Assembly: GCA_027014065.1 (NCBI GenBank)
Contig: JALWEL010000168.1
Location: 1 to 8,512 of the forward strand
DNA length: 8,512 nt
Reading direction: 5' to 3'
Source: DHVE2 group archaeon
GTDB taxonomy: Archaea; Thermoplasmatota; Thermoplasmata; Thermoplasmatales; Aciduliprofundaceae
Positions 6,042 to 8,512 of the stretch are shown here, one piece after another. The position numbers were made by a program, and so were the translations under genes. The notes beneath the pieces are model-generated. The model saw only the letters and a list, made by a program, of their open reading frames with translations. It was not told where the DNA came from and did no database searches. Within the stretch, counting starts at the first letter, position 1; every line of letters begins with the position of its first letter.

Positions 6042-7406
6042 ATGAGGAGTAAAATGGTAATTGCGGGTATGGTCGTTATAATATCTGCCAGTCTGTTATT
6101 AGGGAGTGTTTTTATGTCCCAGGGCTGGAATAGCGATGTGATGGAGAAAGGAAACAACGAGGCACAATGGCCAATGTTCCAGTACAACGCAAGGCATACT
6201 GGACTGTCTCCCACTGATACCTCTGGAAACAATGGAAATTTACTGTGGAACTACTCTCTGAGCGATGCTCAGGAGGGTTTGGAGATATCAACGCCAGTGG
6301 TTGGCCCCAACGGAACCATTTTTGCCGGGGTTTACTACGGGCAGGGCGATAGTAATTATTCTCTAATTGCTGTGTATCCCAATGGAACTTTGAAGTGGAA
6401 CGTAACGCTGGATGGTATGGTTAGACATTCTCCAGCATTTGATCCCTACGGTATGCTGCATGTTTTCACCACCAATGGCAGCGTTTATTCCATATTCCCT
6501 GATAACGGAACGGTTGGGTGGAGATACCAACTTCCAGGTCTACAGTTGGGAGATGCAACATTGACGATTGGATATGACGGGACCATTTATGTGATAGGTG
6601 ATGATAGGAATATCACAGCCATTAACCTAGATGGGACTTTAAAATGGAAATATCCCCTTATTGACTATTTTACTATTCCCTCGGTGGATTCAGATGGTAC
6701 AGTATACATAGGAACCATATCGAGCGACAACAAACCGATGCTGTATGCATTGCACTCTGATGGTACTCTTAAATGGAACAAAACGATTGTACTTAACGAT
6801 TCGGAAGCACATACTCCCGTTATAGACGATAACGGATACATATATGTGCCGGTAGATGTGGAAGGTGCCTTAACCTACGTATATTCATTCAACCCAGATG
6901 GTTCTGTTAGATGGAGATATCCCTCGAATGATTCCTTGAGCGGTGTATACTCTTCCCCGTGCATAGGACCCAATGGAAATCTCTATATGTACTCTGTGGA
7001 TTCCAATTCTCTCCTCTCCATAAGTTCCGGTGGTAATTTTCTGTGGAACATAACCGTTAGAGATTCCTCGGGTGGCTATGACATAAGCATAGGTAGCATG
7101 GTTATCGGCATTGATGGAACAATTTACGTTGGAGCTATAGACCATTCTCAGGGATTTGGAAATGAACGGGTTTACTTAGTTTCCTTCAGCTCCGCTGGAC
7201 AGGAGAAATGGAGAACTCTGTTAGGCAACGCCTCTTCTGTGTCTCATCTGGCCATCGATTCTTCGGGAATAGTGTATGCGGGAACATCTAACGGGACTCT
7301 CTACGCAGTGGGTCCAGAGAGTCAAGTACCCGAGTTCCACACCGAAATCTTTGTGATGACATTTGGAATTTTCTTTGCAATGTTCTTCTGGAGAAAGAGG
7401 CACTAA
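6042..7406 (+). CDS. Secreted or surface-anchored eight-bladed PQQ-like beta-propeller protein
   Basis: 454 residues from the chosen ATG. Residues 1-24 are a signal or anchor: MRSK followed by about 19 hydrophobic residues. A WPMFQYNARHTGLSP block (43-57) is the usual lead-in of PQQ-like propellers. Then come eight repeats, each pairing a G-x-(I/L/V)-Y-x-G-like strand with a DGTLKW-like strand. The repeat Trp residues are 69, 119, 160, 202, 245, 291, 335 and 390, so an eight-bladed propeller is likely. Fourteen N-x-S/T sequons suggest glycosylation on the cell surface. The tail is VPEF (429-432), a hydrophobic span and RKRH at the end, like archaeal PEF-type C-terminal sorting signals. No enzymatic PQQ-binding or catalytic residues were recognised, so the role could be adhesion, binding or a BamB-like scaffold. 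The start is uncertain: TTG 5991, ATG 6000, 6015, 6042 and 6054 (with GAGGAG before it) are all in frame. 6042 gives the neatest signal peptide. Confidence 0.85.
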   Translation: MRSKMVIAGMVVIISASLLLGSVFMSQGWNSDVMEKGNNEAQWPMFQYNARHTGLSPTDTSGNNGNLLWNYSLSDAQEGLEISTPVVGPNGTIFAGVYYGQGDSNYSLIAVYPNGTLKWNVTLDGMVRHSPAFDPYGMLHVFTTNGSVYSIFPDNGTVGWRYQLPGLQLGDATLTIGYDGTIYVIGDDRNITAINLDGTLKWKYPLIDYFTIPSVDSDGTVYIGTISSDNKPMLYALHSDGTLKWNKTIVLNDSEAHTPVIDDNGYIYVPVDVEGALTYVYSFNPDGSVRWRYPSNDSLSGVYSSPCIGPNGNLYMYSVDSNSLLSISSGGNFLWNITVRDSSGGYDISIGSMVIGIDGTIYVGAIDHSQGFGNERVYLVSFSSAGQEKWRTLLGNASSVSHLAIDSSGIVYAGTSNGTLYAVGPESQVPEFHTEIFVMTFGIFFAMFFWRKRH

Positions 7407-7410
7407 TTCC

Positions 7411-7428
7411 TTATTTTTCCAATTTTTT
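7411..7428 (+). terminator. T-rich terminator after the beta-propeller gene
   Basis: T runs at 7414-7418 and 7423-7428 begin within about 10 nt of the stop codon, consistent with archaeal intrinsic termination. They separate the propeller gene from speD. Confidence 0.5.
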
Positions 7429-7470
7429 ATGCGCAAAATTCAAATATGAAATCACAATACACACCACGCC

Positions 7471-7479
7471 CTTAAAAAT
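7471..7479 (+). promoter_or_regulatory. Candidate TATA box for the speD-bpsA operon
   Basis: CTTAAAAAT lies about 26 nt before position 7500. A transcript from there would begin just before the AAGGTGAT site (7504-7511) and give speD a leader of about 16 nt, the same layout as citrate synthase. An upstream box, AAATATGA at 7442-7449, would instead start the message near 7471 and include a second, stronger GGAGGTGA at 7485-7492. Confidence 0.35.
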
Positions 7480-7515
7480 TCTATGGAGGTGAAAAAAGAA
7501 TGGAAGGTGATGAAG

Positions 7516-7923
7516 ATGACTGTCGGGATTCACATCATCGCGGATCTGTATGGTGTGGACCCAGCGCTGTTGGCTAGGGTAGAGAATGTCAAAGAGATTT
7601 TTGAGGGTGCAGTTAAATATGCTAAGTTGAGCAAGATTTCTTCTGATTATTATCAGTTCCGGCCCCAGGGCGCCAGCGGGGTGATTCTAATCGCGGAATC
7701 TCATCTCAGTTTTCACACATGGCCTGAACATGGGCTCATCACCATGGACGTCTATACCTGCGGTGACCCCGAGCAGGCTGAGAAGGCGTACAGATACATT
7801 GTGGAAAAGATGAAGCCAGCGAGGGTAGATGTGGTAAAAATGGAAAGAGGTGTTAGTATTGAGGACGAAAAAGCAAATATTGAGGTACCTGCTAAGAGAA
7901 AAGAGTCCGTGGAAGTTAATTGA
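7516..7923 (+). CDS. speD: S-adenosylmethionine decarboxylase proenzyme (pyruvoyl-dependent, prokaryotic type)
   Basis: 135 residues from the ATG at 7516. It decarboxylates S-adenosylmethionine to give the aminopropyl donor for polyamine synthesis. The proenzyme cuts itself before Ser62 in AESHLSFHTWPE, and that serine becomes the pyruvoyl cofactor. His67 and Cys82 (DVYTCG) complete the active site. These numbers are one lower than Thermotoga maritima SpeD (Ser63, His68, Cys83), which supports this start. The ATG has AAGGTGAT before it, with 6 nt between GGTG and ATG as in the other genes here. The in-frame ATG at 7483 would add 11 residues but overlaps a GGAGGTGA sequence and has no site of its own; the ATG at 7510 is also in frame. 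The C-terminal tail after about residue 112 (GVSIEDEK...) is charged and probably disordered, and its codons overlap the start of bpsA. Confidence 0.92.
   Translation: MTVGIHIIADLYGVDPALLARVENVKEIFEGAVKYAKLSKISSDYYQFRPQGASGVILIAESHLSFHTWPEHGLITMDVYTCGDPEQAEKAYRYIVEKMKPARVDVVKMERGVSIEDEKANIEVPAKRKESVEVN
7846..7852 (+). promoter_or_regulatory. Ribosome-binding site of bpsA inside speD
   Basis: AGAGGTG lies in the speD coding sequence (codons for Glu-Arg-Gly-Val) and is followed after 6 nt by a TTG at 7859. That spacing matches the sites of the two aconitase-subunit genes and of speD. It is the reason for placing the bpsA start inside speD. Confidence 0.6.
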
Positions 7924-8512
7924 AAAGGTGGATGCGAATCCGATCATCGTGTTGGACGAGTTAAAATCGATGCAGAGCGATGGATTAGTGGAGATTAGGA
8001 ATGGCGAGATTTATCTCACTGCGAAGGGTAAAAGAGAAATCGAGAAAGAGAACATAAAATATTTCGATGTGAAATGCGAAAAGTGCATGGGGAGAGGGTA
8101 CAAAGTAGATGCATTCGGCATATTGGAAGAATTTAAGAAGATCGCAGCCACCAGGCCAAAACCCACGGCGGATTTTGACCAGGGATATATTCGGCCTGAG
8201 GATTTAATGCAGCGCCTCGCGTTCATATATGAGAGGGGAGATTTAGAAGGGGCGAGGGTTGCGATAATTGGCGATGATGATCTCCTCAGCATCGCCATGG
8301 CATTGACCGGACTGCCCGAACAAGTCGATGTTTTCGAAATAGATGATCGCTTGATAAATTTCATAAACTCCGTTGCAAAGGAAAAAAATCTAAGTATAAA
8401 AGCGCACAAATTCGATGTGCGCCATGAAATAGGGGAGGAATATATCGGTAAATACGATACTTTCGTCACTGACCCCGTGGAAACCATTCCCGGGATAACG
8501 CTATTCTTATCG
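7859..8512 (+). CDS. bpsA: N4-bis(aminopropyl)spermidine synthase (branched-chain polyamine synthase), N-terminal part, cut by window edge
   Basis: 218 residues are visible and the frame is open to the last base; the family is about 350 long. BpsA transfers two aminopropyl groups from decarboxylated S-adenosylmethionine to the N4 of spermidine, giving a quaternary-branch-type polyamine pathway typical of hyperthermophiles. Residues 1-60 are a winged-helix-like N-domain. A CEKC pair (73-76) with GRG follows, then EEFKKI...RPKPTADFDQGY (90-110), the GDDD motif (138-141) of the aminopropyltransferase active site, GLPEQVDVFEIDDRL (151-165) and TFVTDPVET (201-209). The TTG start at 7859 has AGAGGTG 6 nt before it and restores N-terminal residues (RTKKQIL...SPWKLIEK) that align by eye with Thermococcus BpsA. 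Starting at the GTG at 7928 would delete them. The frame is closed upstream by a stop at 7835-7837. It overlaps speD by 65 nt in another frame. Confidence 0.88.
   Translation, partial: MRTKKQILRYLLREKSPWKLIEKVDANPIIVLDELKSMQSDGLVEIRNGEIYLTAKGKREIEKENIKYFDVKCEKCMGRGYKVDAFGILEEFKKIAATRPKPTADFDQGYIRPEDLMQRLAFIYERGDLEGARVAIIGDDDLLSIAMALTGLPEQVDVFEIDDRLINFINSVAKEKNLSIKAHKFDVRHEIGEEYIGKYDTFVTDPVETIPGITLFLS

Noticed and set aside
7838..7928. Frameshift or fusion between speD and bpsA
   Set aside because: SpeD already has its full family length and a normal stop, and bpsA has its own ribosome-binding site, so overlap explains the open frame without a sequence error.
8011..8487. 158-residue open frame on the minus strand under bpsA
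   Set aside because: It is antisense to the BpsA motifs (CxxC, FDQGY, GDDD) and has no recognisable domain or ribosome-binding site.
7928..8512. GTG 7928 as the start of bpsA
   Set aside because: It would remove the first part of the N-terminal domain that aligns with Thermococcus BpsA, and the TTG at 7859 has a better-placed ribosome-binding site. It remains the main alternative.

Overview
The window looks like the chromosome of a thermophilic euryarchaeon. Four lines of evidence point there. Genes are preceded by archaeal TATA boxes (TTTAAATA-like) rather than -35/-10 promoters, with several starts 25-28 nt from the box, as in leaderless transcription. There is a BpsA-type branched polyamine synthase, typical of thermophilic archaea. 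There is a short archaeal/Gram-positive-style citrate synthase. There is a surface beta-propeller protein with many N-glycosylation sequons and a VPEF + TM + RKRH tail. The mix of leaderless and Shine-Dalgarno-led genes and the gene content would suit a Thermoplasmata/DHVE2-like lineage (Aciduliprofundum-like), but that placement is inference. Base composition is moderate (mid-40s % GC by eye, not computed).

Layout. (1) 1-128: the first codons of a leftward mutS and its divergent promoter region. (2) 129-1067: a polytopic membrane protein of unknown function. (3) 1090-2292: isocitrate dehydrogenase, rightward. (4) 2286-2867: a leftward PAP2-type polyprenyl-diphosphatase that overlaps the IDH end by 7 bp. 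(5) 2928-5864: a leftward three-gene operon, citrate synthase > aconitase-family large subunit (LeuC-like) > small subunit (LeuD-like). The genes are joined by ribosome-binding sites embedded in the upstream stop codons. (6) 6042-7406: a rightward secreted eight-bladed PQQ-like beta-propeller. (7) 7516-8512: rightward speD and bpsA. bpsA runs off the right edge and its start lies inside speD.

How the genes work together. Citrate synthase, the two-subunit LeuCD-like hydro-lyase and IDH form the complete oxidative branch from oxaloacetate and acetyl-CoA to 2-oxoglutarate. The LeuCD pair is therefore more likely a split aconitase than an isopropylmalate isomerase. SpeD makes decarboxylated S-adenosylmethionine, and BpsA uses it to add aminopropyl groups and build branched polyamines, a thermophile trait. 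The PAP2 phosphatase probably recycles polyprenyl (dolichyl) diphosphate, which would fit a cell that N-glycosylates surface proteins such as the neighbouring propeller.

Most of the window is housekeeping. The features most worth a second look are the 65-nt speD/bpsA overlap with a TTG start, the aconitase assignment of the LeuCD pair, the stop-codon-embedded ribosome-binding sites, the surface propeller with a possible PEF-type sorting tail, and the uncharacterised EE/H-motif membrane protein. No mobile elements, CRISPR arrays, tRNAs or rRNAs were seen.
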